This document shows, one piece after another, positions 29,295 to 37,928 of a stretch of DNA of 64,000 bases. The stretch spans positions 1 to 64,000 of the forward strand of contig CACLQI010000005.1 in NCBI GenBank assembly GCA_902608975.1, given 5' to 3'. Source of the stretch: an uncultured Pelagibacteraceae bacterium (lineage in GTDB: Bacteria; Pseudomonadota; Alphaproteobacteria; Pelagibacterales; Pelagibacteraceae). The notes beneath the pieces are model-generated. The model ran no database searches, was not told where the DNA came from, and saw nothing but the letters and a program-made list of their open reading frames with translations. Position numbers and translations under genes: made by a program. Each line of letters begins with the position of its first letter. Within the stretch, counting starts at the first letter, position 1.

Positions 29295-30128
29295 TTAAAA
29301 AAAAGACTTAATTCTATCTCTAAGTTTCTTTTTTTCCTTTTTTGAAGTATTTCTATCAATTTTATAATCTTTATTAAAAACTCTGTACGATTCTTTATAC
29401 CATTTACTTGATAAATAATTATAGCCTAAAGTGTTGGCATACATTTTAGCTTCATTTACTAGTCCAATTCTATAGTGAATTTCAACCAATCTATGTAGAG
29501 CTTCCTCTATATACACAGTTGTATCATAATTACCGACCACAATTTTTAACCTATTAATAGCAGGTATCCATTTTTCTTTTTTTATATAATGTCTTGCAAT
29601 GTACATTTCTTTTGCCGCTAACAAGTCATTTATCAAACCAAGTTTATATTTTGCATCAATAGCAAAATCAGTTAAAGGAAATTTTTCAATAACTAAATGA
29701 AAGCTGTCTCTAGCTTGCAAAAGTGGTTTTAAATCTTTTTTTTCATCAACAATGCTCTCATAATGACACATGGCTAAAAGATAGTATGCATAATCCAAAT
29801 TTTTATCATTTGGATATTTTTTTATAAATCTATCAAGTTCTTCTGCAGCATTTTTGTAATATGCCTGCATATAAAATGCAAAAGATGCCATTAAAATAGA
29901 TTTGGGAGCCCAATGTGATTGGGGATATAATAGTTCTGCTTCATTAAATTTTTTTGCTGCATAATAAACATCTCCATCTTCTAATGCTTTTACTCCCTCC
30001 CTATAGGCTGCTATCATTTGAAGATCCAAATCTTCTTCTTCTATTATAGATATTTCTTTTTCTGAATTTCCTGAACACGAAGACAAAAATAGAAAAAATA
30101 TAATTAAATATTTCTTTAAATTGCTCAT
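29295..30128 (-). CDS. bamD: Outer-membrane assembly lipoprotein BamD
   Basis: A 277-aa lipoprotein of the BAM complex. The signal peptide ends in lipobox LSSC (Cys18). Five TPR-like repeats follow, with motifs such as AAKKFNEAELLYPQSHWAPKSILMASFAFYMQAYY and AAEELDRFIKKYPND. Its placement between lpxC and the ligase gene, same strand, is a familiar alphaproteobacterial order (lpxC, bamD, recN or ligA). Its start is 38 nt from the lpxC stop, with a weak AT-only hairpin between. Confidence 0.94.
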   Translation of the reverse strand: MSNLKKYLIIFFLFLSSCSGNSEKEISIIEEEDLDLQMIAAYREGVKALEDGDVYYAAKKFNEAELLYPQSHWAPKSILMASFAFYMQAYYKNAAEELDRFIKKYPNDKNLDYAYYLLAMCHYESIVDEKKDLKPLLQARDSFHLVIEKFPLTDFAIDAKYKLGLINDLLAAKEMYIARHYIKKEKWIPAINRLKIVVGNYDTTVYIEEALHRLVEIHYRIGLVNEAKMYANTLGYNYLSSKWYKESYRVFNKDYKIDRNTSKKEKKKLRDRIKSFF

Positions 30129-30165
30129 AAAAACTTTTAACAGATTTTTGAAAAAATCTAAACTT

Positions 30166-31086
30166 TTAAGCTATTGATTTTAGATATCTTTTGTTAATAA
30201 ATGAATGAGGAACTTTATTTTCTTTAACTTCTATAACAGAAAAGTTTGCATCATTTTCAAAAACTTTTCTTAATAGTTGATTTGTAAGCTTATGGCCACC
30301 TTGAGAACATTTTAGCTTCCCAATTATTTTATAACCTGACAAATATAAATCCCCTATACAGTCGAGAATTTTATGATTTACAAATTCTAGTTTATTTCTC
30401 AAACCATCGTCATTTAAAACTTTTTTATCATTTACTACAATTGCATTTTCTAAAGATCCACCTTTAACCAAATTCATTTTTTTTAACTTTTCTATGTCAG
30501 CATATACACAAAAAGTTCTTGAATTAAACACATCAGTTAAATCATCTTCATAAACTTTAACAAGGTTTCTTTGTGTACCAATTAAAGAATTTTCATAAAC
30601 AATCTCAAAATCTATATCCAAGCTTAATTTGCTAGGCTCAAATGAAATAAATTTTTTTCCTTCTCTAAGAGTAATTTTATTTTCAATCTTAATCACTTTA
30701 ATCGGAGAATTACTAAACACTACTCCTGAATGACTTATTTCTTCAACATATATTTTAGCTGATCCATCCAAGATTGGTAATTCATCACCATCAACTTCAA
30801 CTAATGCATTATCAATTCCCATTCCATAAAATGCTCCCATTAAATGTTCGATCGTAGAAATCTTCGCTCCATAATCATTTGAAATCGTAGTACAAAAAAT
30901 TGCACTGCTAACATTAAAAATTCCAGGAATTATTATATTATTAGATTTTAAATCAGTCCTCTTAAAAATTATTCCAGTATTTGGTTGAGATGGTTTAATC
31001 TCCATGTGAACCATTTTTCCTGAATGGAGAGCAACGCCATTTAAAACAATATTTTTTTTAATTGTTTTTTGATTTAAAACTGACAT
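30166..31086 (-). CDS. lpxC: UDP-3-O-acyl-N-acetylglucosamine deacetylase
   Basis: A 306-aa zinc enzyme committing UDP-GlcNAc to lipid A. Zinc-ligand motifs are visible: TIEHLMGAFYGMGIDNA (first His) and FVNHKILDCIGDLYL (HKxxD). Its presence implies a lipopolysaccharide outer membrane. It is the last gene of the division cluster, 65 nt behind the shortened ftsA-like gene, as lpxC follows ftsZ in many proteobacteria. Confidence 0.96.
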   Translation of the reverse strand: MSVLNQKTIKKNIVLNGVALHSGKMVHMEIKPSQPNTGIIFKRTDLKSNNIIIPGIFNVSSAIFCTTISNDYGAKISTIEHLMGAFYGMGIDNALVEVDGDELPILDGSAKIYVEEISHSGVVFSNSPIKVIKIENKITLREGKKFISFEPSKLSLDIDFEIVYENSLIGTQRNLVKVYEDDLTDVFNSRTFCVYADIEKLKKMNLVKGGSLENAIVVNDKKVLNDDGLRNKLEFVNHKILDCIGDLYLSGYKIIGKLKCSQGGHKLTNQLLRKVFENDANFSVIEVKENKVPHSFINKRYLKSIA

Positions 31087-31151
31087 GAGAACTTATAAAA
31101 GTTTAGAGAAAAAATTCAAAAACAACAAATGTTTCAAAAAAATACGGATTG

Positions 31152-31862
31152 CTATTTAAAAAAGTAGAAAAGTTTCTCAAAAAAACCTTTTTTTTCTACT
31201 TTTTTGGGAACTATTACAATTTCTTGTTTATTAAAACCTTTATTTAAATTATACCCAGCCTTGCATATACTCTCACTAGAATTATGGTTAACAAACAATT
31301 TGGCGTAATTTGAGCAAATAACTTTATCAACTGAAATTTGAAAATTATTAAATACTTCCTCAATTTTTTTTATTAAATTCTTTGGAAAACAAATAAACTC
31401 AATGTCGGCAGAAATTTTATTACAATTTATATCTGTTGGTACAAAAACATAATCTAAATCATTAATTATATATTTATTTACAATGATATGAACAATATCT
31501 TTTGTTGGATATGATCTAATAATTTGTTGCTTCGCATCACGAATAAGATTTTGGATATCTTTTTTTTGAATGATTTTATTATCAAGTTTTTTTAATAAAG
31601 AAATATGAATAGATATTGTTTCATTTGTATCTATCATTAAGAATACATTATTAACAAATTCATTAATATTTTTTTCTACTTTCTTAATATTTTTTTCTAT
31701 TATTTTTTCTAATTCCTCAAAATCAGTATATTCGTTTATAGAGTTTATTCCTAAATTATCTTCAAAAAAAAAAACTAAATTATCTTCAGATTTTTTAAAA
31801 ACGCTTACATTTAGTTTTTTTTCTTCTAGGCTAAAATAAACATCAAATTCTTTTTTACTCAT
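31152..31862 (-). CDS. ftsA: Shortened FtsA-like protein (mini-FtsA)
   Basis: 236 aa in the ftsA position behind ftsQ (8-nt overlap). Residues 1-205 follow the FtsA 1A-1C layout: an N-terminal beta pair; a helix after INEYTDFEELEKIIEKNI; then a 1C-like stretch with IQKKDIQNLIRDAKQQII, DIVHIIVNKYIIND, an IEFICFPK strand, a second helix and VDKVICSNYAKLF. At that point normal FtsA (about 420 aa) continues with the phosphate-2 motif and domains 2A-2B; here these are absent. The C-terminus KKGFFEKLFYFFK resembles FtsA's membrane-binding amphipathic helix. The phosphate-1 loop is degenerate, so ATP binding is not expected. Homology is my reading by eye; an unrelated protein is possible. Confidence 0.7.
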   Translation of the reverse strand: MSKKEFDVYFSLEEKKLNVSVFKKSEDNLVFFFEDNLGINSINEYTDFEELEKIIEKNIKKVEKNINEFVNNVFLMIDTNETISIHISLLKKLDNKIIQKKDIQNLIRDAKQQIIRSYPTKDIVHIIVNKYIINDLDYVFVPTDINCNKISADIEFICFPKNLIKKIEEVFNNFQISVDKVICSNYAKLFVNHNSSESICKAGYNLNKGFNKQEIVIVPKKVEKKGFFEKLFYFFK

Positions 31863-32541
31863 AGCTATTAATTATTTTATTTTTAAATCTTAAATCAATT
31901 ACTTTTATATTTTTAAAATTTTCATTTTTATACAGTTCATAAATTAAATTAAGTTTAAGCTCTATATTTTCTGCTGGTAACTTAAATAATTTATCATCAG
32001 AGGTTTTTATATCCCAGCGACCTGATGGAAAAAAATAAATCTCTTCTATTATATTAAAATTAAATTTTGATTTATTAACAAATTTTACAAATTCAATATA
32101 ATCGTTAATATTAATTTTTCCAAAAACATATGGCAAGTTTTTTTCTGACTCATTATAATCAATTAGTTTTCCGTTAGAACCTATAAAAAAAAAATTACCA
32201 TCAATATTTGTGATTCCTAAAAATTCGGTTTTTTTAATTTTAATTTCTATTATGTTTGGATAAATTTTTTTTATTTCAAATGAATTTATTAAATTATTTT
32301 TCTGTAGTATTTTTGTTAAAAATTCTTTTCTAATAAAAAAAATATTTTCTATTAATTTTTTTTTTATTTCCTGTGAAACTTCCAAATTTTTTTTTTTCGT
32401 AAGACCCGAAACTTTTATCTGTTCAATATTAAATTTTAAGAATTTAAAATTAATTATATTTGTATTGTTAAATGTGCTTAATAACAAAAAAATAAATAAG
32501 TAGATATAAATTTTATTTTTCTTACCTATTTTTTGAAGCAT
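31855..32541 (-). CDS. ftsQ: Cell division protein FtsQ
   Basis: A 228-aa bitopic protein: N-terminal membrane helix (about residues 9-28), then a POTRA domain (INFKFLKFNIEQIKVSGLTKKKNLEVSQ and following) and the beta domain with FPSGRWDIKTSDDKLFKLPA. FtsQ scaffolds FtsB and FtsL at the septum. It overlaps ddl by 20 nt and the ftsA-like gene by 8 nt, in the usual ddl-ftsQ-ftsA order. Confidence 0.9.
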   Translation of the reverse strand: MLQKIGKKNKIYIYLFIFLLLSTFNNTNIINFKFLKFNIEQIKVSGLTKKKNLEVSQEIKKKLIENIFFIRKEFLTKILQKNNLINSFEIKKIYPNIIEIKIKKTEFLGITNIDGNFFFIGSNGKLIDYNESEKNLPYVFGKININDYIEFVKFVNKSKFNFNIIEEIYFFPSGRWDIKTSDDKLFKLPAENIELKLNLIYELYKNENFKNIKVIDLRFKNKIINSYE

Positions 32542-33439
32542 CTTTTAAAATCCATTCAATTAAATTAGCAAAATTGATCCCTCTAAAATTTGCAATTTCA
32601 GGAACTAAAGATAATTTAGTCATGCCAGGTTGTGTATTTATCTCTAACAAATAAAATTTATTTTTATAAAATTTAAAATCTGATCGTGTAACACCTTTGC
32701 AACCAATTAACTTATGTGCTTTAAGTGCTAAATTCATTATTTCTTTTATTTTTTTTTTATCTAAATGAACAGGTATTATATGTTTGGTTCGCGCTTGCAC
32801 ACTATATTTTGCTTTATAGTCATAAAATTTTCTTCTTGGTTTTAATTCAATGGCGCCAAGTTTTACATTTCCCATTATTGCTACCTGAATTTCTCTGCCA
32901 GGAATAAACTCCTCAATTAAAATTTCATTATAAACTGATAACTTTTTTAGATTCCTGATTAAATTTTTTTTTGTACAAATAAAAACATTTACGCTTGATC
33001 CTTCGTTAATTGGTTTTATTACAACAGGAAATTTCAATTTTTTTTTAATTAATGAAATTATGTTTTTATTCTTTTTATTGAAATAGTACTTAATATATTT
33101 TGGGGTTAGAATTTTGTTATTCAAAAAAATCTTTTTCGATATTTCTTTATCCATTGCTATTGCTGAAGCAAGAACTCCAGAATGAGTATACTTAACTTTT
33201 TGCGACTCTAAGATTGTCTGAATATAACCATCTTCACCAAATTGACCATGGAGAGCATTGAATATTATATCTGGTTTAAAAAACTTAACTTTTTTTAAAA
33301 AGCAACTGTCTGGTTCTACAATAATTGATTTATAATTTTTGTTTTTTTTAAGTTCATTGTAAACACTTCTGGCTGTTTCTAAACTTATAAGTCTTTCTTT
33401 GGAAATTCCCCCGCCTAGTATCATGACTTTTTTTTTCAT
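32522..33439 (-). CDS. ddl: D-alanine-D-alanine ligase
   Basis: A 305-aa ATP-grasp enzyme producing the D-Ala-D-Ala end of the peptidoglycan stem. Visible are the N-terminal GGGISKERLISLETA, the NALHGQFGEDGYIQ block, the ATP-grasp EEFIPGREIQVAIMG and the catalytic LLEINTQPGMTKLSLVP, in which the usual N-T-x-PGMT motif is intact. It overlaps murB by 4 nt. Confidence 0.96.
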   Translation of the reverse strand: MKKKVMILGGGISKERLISLETARSVYNELKKNKNYKSIIVEPDSCFLKKVKFFKPDIIFNALHGQFGEDGYIQTILESQKVKYTHSGVLASAIAMDKEISKKIFLNNKILTPKYIKYYFNKKNKNIISLIKKKLKFPVVIKPINEGSSVNVFICTKKNLIRNLKKLSVYNEILIEEFIPGREIQVAIMGNVKLGAIELKPRRKFYDYKAKYSVQARTKHIIPVHLDKKKIKEIMNLALKAHKLIGCKGVTRSDFKFYKNKFYLLEINTQPGMTKLSLVPEIANFRGINFANLIEWILKDASKNR

Positions 33440-34347
33440 TTTACTATCTCAATCTCCGTTTCTATGTCAATTCCTGTTTTAGATTTAACGCTTTGTTTAA
33501 CGAAATCTATTAAATTTTTCATATCTGTGAATGTTGCGTTATTTTTATTAACGAAAAAATTACAATGTTTTTTTGAAATTTCAGCACCGCCAAATTTAGT
33601 ATCTAATGAAACTGATTTTTTAATTAACTCCCAAACTTTTTCATTTGTTTGATCCTTAGGATTCTTAAAAGTGCTTCCTCCCGTTTTAATTTTGGTGGGC
33701 TGTGATTGGTCTTTTTTGACTTTAAGGGAATTTATATTATTTTGAATTATCTGCTTATCTTCAAATTTTCCTTTAAATGAAGCGCTCAAAAAAATTATAT
33801 CTTTACTTAGATCATTCCCTCTATAAGTAAATTTTATTTTAGATGATGGAATTGTTAAAATTTTACCATCTTTATCTACTGCTTGAATCGATAACAATAT
33901 ATCCTTAAATTCTTTATGGAAACATCCAGAATTCATTCTCAATCCTCCTCCGATAGTTCCAGGTATACAGGACAAAAATTCAAATCCACCAATATTATTT
34001 TTACAGGCAAATTCTGACAACTTTTTATCAATAGTTGCACTGCCTGCCACCAAAGTTGTTTCAGTTAATAAAGAAATATTAGAAAAATTTTTTCCCAATT
34101 TAATTATAACCCCTTTAAAATAATTATCTTCAATAAGAACATTCGATCCCGCACCTAAAACAAATATTTTTTCTTTAGATCCAAATTTTTTTAAAAAAGC
34201 AATTAATTCACTGAGACTTTCAGGTTTGAAATATGCTTTGGCAATACCACCAATATTAAACCAATTTGTTTTTTTTAAATCATAGTCAAAAATAATTTTT
34301 CCTTTTATATTTTCTGAAAAAATTTTTAGTTCGTTAACTTCATTCAT
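33436..34347 (-). CDS. murB: UDP-N-acetylenolpyruvoylglucosamine reductase
   Basis: A flavoenzyme reducing UDP-GlcNAc-enolpyruvate to UDP-MurNAc. FAD-binding motifs VLGAGSNVLIED and the substrate region GFEFLSCIPGTIGGGLRMNSGC are present. The catalytic Ser lies in KTGGSTFKNP and the Glu near the C-terminus. This is the short type II MurB. The frame opens at 34374, but the ATG at 34347 gives a typical 4-nt ATGA overlap with murC and a better N-terminus, so I chose it (303 aa). Confidence 0.93.
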   Translation of the reverse strand: MNEVNELKIFSENIKGKIIFDYDLKKTNWFNIGGIAKAYFKPESLSELIAFLKKFGSKEKIFVLGAGSNVLIEDNYFKGVIIKLGKNFSNISLLTETTLVAGSATIDKKLSEFACKNNIGGFEFLSCIPGTIGGGLRMNSGCFHKEFKDILLSIQAVDKDGKILTIPSSKIKFTYRGNDLSKDIIFLSASFKGKFEDKQIIQNNINSLKVKKDQSQPTKIKTGGSTFKNPKDQTNEKVWELIKKSVSLDTKFGGAEISKKHCNFFVNKNNATFTDMKNLIDFVKQSVKSKTGIDIETEIEIVK

Positions 34348-35738
34348 ATTAATTTTGCTAGATCTTTCATCCAACTAGAAATTGAACCAGCTCCCATTCC
34401 AATAACAACTTTATTTCCGTATATACATTGCTTAACAAATTTACTTAATTGATACTGATTTTTGACCATGTAAACTTTTACCTTTGATTTTTTAGCAATT
34501 TCTTTTGCAAAATTTAAATAACTAAATCCTAATTTTATTTTTTCTCCTGCTTTATAAATTGGACACAAAATAACAGCTTCAGCTTTCTCAAAGCATAAGG
34601 CAAATTCTTCTCTTAAATCTTTGAGTCTAGATATTCTATGAGGTTGAAAAACACAAAATATTTTTTCTTTTTTATACACTTTGCTAACACCCTTAATTAA
34701 TTCTTTAATTTCTGTAGGATGGTGAGCATAATCATCAAAGAAATTTATTCCTCTGTATGAAAATATTTTATTGAAACGTCTTTGTACTCCTTCGAAATTA
34801 CTAAGGGATTTTTTTATAATTTTTTTCGAGATTCCAATTGTTAATCCTACGGCTACAGCAGCGGAGGCGTTTCTTATGTTATGTAAACCAAGTAAAGGAA
34901 TTCTTATATCCTTTAAAATTGTTTTTTTTTTTGCTGGCAAAGATACATCTATATCAAATATAGATAATTCTTTATACTGTCGAACATTTTTAACTCTAAA
35001 GTTAGAATTTTTATTAACTCCATAAGTATAAAAATTTTTTGTTTTAATTTTTCTAATTATTTTATTATTAATCTTATCATCAAGGCAAATAAAAGATTTA
35101 CCAAAAGATGGAACTTTATTTATAAATTGTAAAAAATGACTTTCTAATTTATCCATTGACTTATAGTAATCCATATGTTCTCTGTCTATGTTTGTAACAA
35201 CAGAATACGTAGGAGGAACTTTGATAAAACTTCCATCTGACTCGTCTGACTCTAATACACACCACTTACTTTTTCCTAATTTTGCTGAGTTCTGTAAAGA
35301 ATTTAGTACACCTCCATTTATTATTGTTGGATCCAATTTTGCCCTAGCAAAAATTCCAGAAATTAGAGAAGTAGTAGTTGTTTTTCCATGGGAACCTGCC
35401 ACAACAATATTTTGAGTTAACGAAACAATATGAGCCAACATATCTCCCCTTTTGTAGATAGGTAGATTTTCAATTTTGGCTCTCTGGACTTCAGGGTTAT
35501 TTTTTTTAATTGCCGAGGAAATAACTAAAATTGTAGCTTTATCAATATTTTTTCTGCCGTGACCTATAGAAATTTTTATTTTATTTTTTTTTAATCTTTC
35601 TATGTTTTTATTTGTCGATATATCACTTCCCTGAATTTTAAATCCCATTCCCTTCATAATCAGTGCAAGACCACTCATGCCAATTCCACCGATACCTACG
35701 AAATGAATGTTTTCATTTTTTGCTAATTCAATTTTCAT
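34344..35738 (-). CDS. murC: UDP-N-acetylmuramate-L-alanine ligase
   Basis: A 464-aa Mur ligase adding L-Ala to UDP-MurNAc. The N-terminal Rossmann motif is HFVGIGGIGMSGLALIM. The ATP site is VAGSHGKTTTTSLI (about residues 115-128). The DESDGSF and NIDREHMDYY blocks and the C-terminal FDDYAHHPTEI complete the enzyme. It overlaps murG by 11 nt. Confidence 0.97.
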   Translation of the reverse strand: MKIELAKNENIHFVGIGGIGMSGLALIMKGMGFKIQGSDISTNKNIERLKKNKIKISIGHGRKNIDKATILVISSAIKKNNPEVQRAKIENLPIYKRGDMLAHIVSLTQNIVVAGSHGKTTTTSLISGIFARAKLDPTIINGGVLNSLQNSAKLGKSKWCVLESDESDGSFIKVPPTYSVVTNIDREHMDYYKSMDKLESHFLQFINKVPSFGKSFICLDDKINNKIIRKIKTKNFYTYGVNKNSNFRVKNVRQYKELSIFDIDVSLPAKKKTILKDIRIPLLGLHNIRNASAAVAVGLTIGISKKIIKKSLSNFEGVQRRFNKIFSYRGINFFDDYAHHPTEIKELIKGVSKVYKKEKIFCVFQPHRISRLKDLREEFALCFEKAEAVILCPIYKAGEKIKLGFSYLNFAKEIAKKSKVKVYMVKNQYQLSKFVKQCIYGNKVVIGMGAGSISSWMKDLAKLI

Positions 35739-36801
35739 CTATTACCTGTATAATTTTTTGATTTATATTATTCCAGCTATTTTGGTAACTAAAATTTTTC
35801 ATATTTTTTTTTTTTTCCATATAATCATCTTTATTTTCAATAATTTGTATTAATTTTTCGGAAAGTATATCGCCTGTTATATTGTTTTGATCAAGCATCC
35901 AACAACAATTTTTATTTTTATAAAAAAGCGCATTTTCATATTGATGATTATCTTTTGCAAAAGGATAAGGTATTGCTAAATAAGGAACATTTAGAAAGGT
36001 TAATTCTGAAAGAGTGGAGGCACCTGCTCTAGTTATACACAAGTTAGAGTCTAAAATAAAATCAAAAACATTTTCTTTATAATCAAATAATTGATAATCA
36101 ATATTTTTTGAATAATAAAAATTACTCAACGCCTCATGGTTTTCACTATTAATTTGTTGGTATACTTTTAATTTATATTTTTTAGATAAATTTAAAATAG
36201 CATTTTTAATTTTCAGATCAAAAAATTTTGCACCCTGACTTCCACCTATAATCAATAAATTTACATTATCTACAATTTTTTTATCTAAGGACTTTAACGA
36301 ATAAAAATTTTTTCTTAATAATGGATCTATTACGATAATTTTATCTAAGTGGTTTTTAGGAAAATTTTTTATATTATTTGAGTAACAAAATATTTTTTCA
36401 CACAATTTTATGAAAAAAATATTTGCTCTACCAATAACCATATTTGGTTCAAATAGATATATTTTTAAGTTTAAAATCTTTGCAGAAATACATAACGGTA
36501 ATGACATATAGCCACCAGTAGATATCAAAACGTCAATGTTATTTTTTTTTATAAAAAAAAATGATTTTATAGACAAAAAGATAATTAAAAAAAAATTAAA
36601 AGGTAGTAAAAAAAGATTATTTTTTATTTTTGGAGTATTTATGATTTGTACACTATACTTTTCTAAATTCAAAAATTTCATTCCTCTTTTGTCAGAGGAT
36701 AAGTAAACATCAAAATTATTTTTTAAGTGTTCAAAAAATATGCTGGCAGGAATAACATGTCCTCCTGTACCGCCAGTGCTGATTAAAATTTTTTTTTTCA
36801 T
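35728..36801 (-). CDS. murG: UDP-GlcNAc transferase MurG (lipid II synthase)
   Basis: A 357-aa GT28 glycosyltransferase on the inner face of the membrane, converting lipid I to lipid II. The N-terminal glycine loop is STGGTGGHVIPA. The middle ISTGGYMS and LIIGGSQGA motifs are intact, as is the C-terminal donor site TRAGASTLSELTFLNVPYLAIPYP with its AKDNHQYENA. It shares one base with ftsW. Confidence 0.97.
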   Translation of the reverse strand: MKKKILISTGGTGGHVIPASIFFEHLKNNFDVYLSSDKRGMKFLNLEKYSVQIINTPKIKNNLFLLPFNFFLIIFLSIKSFFFIKKNNIDVLISTGGYMSLPLCISAKILNLKIYLFEPNMVIGRANIFFIKLCEKIFCYSNNIKNFPKNHLDKIIVIDPLLRKNFYSLKSLDKKIVDNVNLLIIGGSQGAKFFDLKIKNAILNLSKKYKLKVYQQINSENHEALSNFYYSKNIDYQLFDYKENVFDFILDSNLCITRAGASTLSELTFLNVPYLAIPYPFAKDNHQYENALFYKNKNCCWMLDQNNITGDILSEKLIQIIENKDDYMEKKKNMKNFSYQNSWNNINQKIIQVIDEN

Positions 36802-37925
36802 TAATAAACAATTCTTCTTTTAGTAAGATTTAATATTATTCCTGATAAAATTGCTGTACCAACAATCGAAGAACCTCCGTAGCTTAAAAAAGGTAAAGTC
36901 ATGCCTGTCGTTGGAAATAATCTAATGTTAACACCAAGATGAATTAACGTTTGAAATAGTATAATAGATGCAGAACCAACAAGAATTAATTTTATTTTAT
37001 CATTTTTTTCAAAATAAAGTTTTTTAAATACTTGATATATAAAAAATAAAAAAATAATCATTAACAAAATTATAACTATCGCTCCAAATTCTTCTGAGAT
37101 GACTGACACAATATAGTCAGTATGAGCTTCGGGAACTCTGTTTTTTAAAACACCTTCTCCAATTCCTTTGCCGAAGAATCCTCCATTTATTATTGCTTCA
37201 GATGCCCTTTCAGATTGATAGTTATTTCCGGAAGATGGATCAAAAAAAGATTTAAGCCTAACTAAAATATATGAAAATTTAGGAATAAAAAAAATTAAAT
37301 AAAGTAATAAAAAAAGAATTAATCCAAAAAAAATAAAAAATATTATTAAATTAATTCCAGATATAAACACTAAGCTTAACCAAGTTAAAAGTACTAAAAA
37401 AGTTTGTCCTACATCTGGTTGGGTTATCAAAAAAAATATAATTGGTGCAATTAAAATAAAACTCAAAAAATATTTATAATAAGTATTACTACTTTTTCCT
37501 GAACTTAAAATTGAGGCAACCATTATAATTATAAATGGTTTTAAAACTTCAATTGGTTGAAATCTTGGCAAAAATAATAAATCAACCCATCTTTTAGACC
37601 CTTTAACTTCAACACCAATAATTGGCACTAAAGCTAAAAAAACAAAACAAATCAGAAATAATATAAATGATATTTTATACAAATTTTTTTGATTTAGTGC
37701 AGAAAAAAAAATTATAAAAAAAATTCCAATAAAAGTATAAAATAGATGCCTTAAGAAAAAATAATAACTATTAGTATTTAATTTGTCTGATGCTATAAGC
37801 GATGTGGAGACCAAAGAAAAAAATAGTCCTAACGAAAATAATGTTATTATTAAAAAAAAAATAGGTTTATCAATATTTTTCCACCATTCATAATAAAGTT
37901 TATTAATTAAACTAATTTGATACAT
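36801..37925 (-). CDS. ftsW: FtsW, septal lipid II polymerase
   Basis: A 374-aa SEDS protein with about ten membrane segments. Conserved features are KGSKRWVDLLFLPRFQPIE (about residues 128-146, the catalytic-loop region), QPDVGQTFLVLLTW, and the C-terminal GMTLPFLSYGGSS. With FtsI it makes septal peptidoglycan. Its position between murD and murG is standard. Confidence 0.97.
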   Translation of the reverse strand: MYQISLINKLYYEWWKNIDKPIFFLIITLFSLGLFFSLVSTSLIASDKLNTNSYYFFLRHLFYTFIGIFFIIFFSALNQKNLYKISFILFLICFVFLALVPIIGVEVKGSKRWVDLLFLPRFQPIEVLKPFIIIMVASILSSGKSSNTYYKYFLSFILIAPIIFFLITQPDVGQTFLVLLTWLSLVFISGINLIIFFIFFGLILFLLLYLIFFIPKFSYILVRLKSFFDPSSGNNYQSERASEAIINGGFFGKGIGEGVLKNRVPEAHTDYIVSVISEEFGAIVIILLMIIFLFFIYQVFKKLYFEKNDKIKLILVGSASIILFQTLIHLGVNIRLFPTTGMTLPFLSYGGSSIVGTAILSGIILNLTKRRIVY

Positions 37926-37928
37926 AAA

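Noticed and set aside
30142-30159. Inverted repeat AGATTTTT/AAAAATCT between lpxC and bamD
   Set aside because: An A/T-only stem with a 2-nt centre is expected by chance here and has no T-tail.
31152-31862. Calling the ftsQ-following ORF a random hypothetical protein
   Set aside because: Position, 8-nt overlap with ftsQ, the 1C-like order of elements and the FtsA-like C-terminal amphipathic tail argue for FtsA ancestry, though the homology still needs a profile test.
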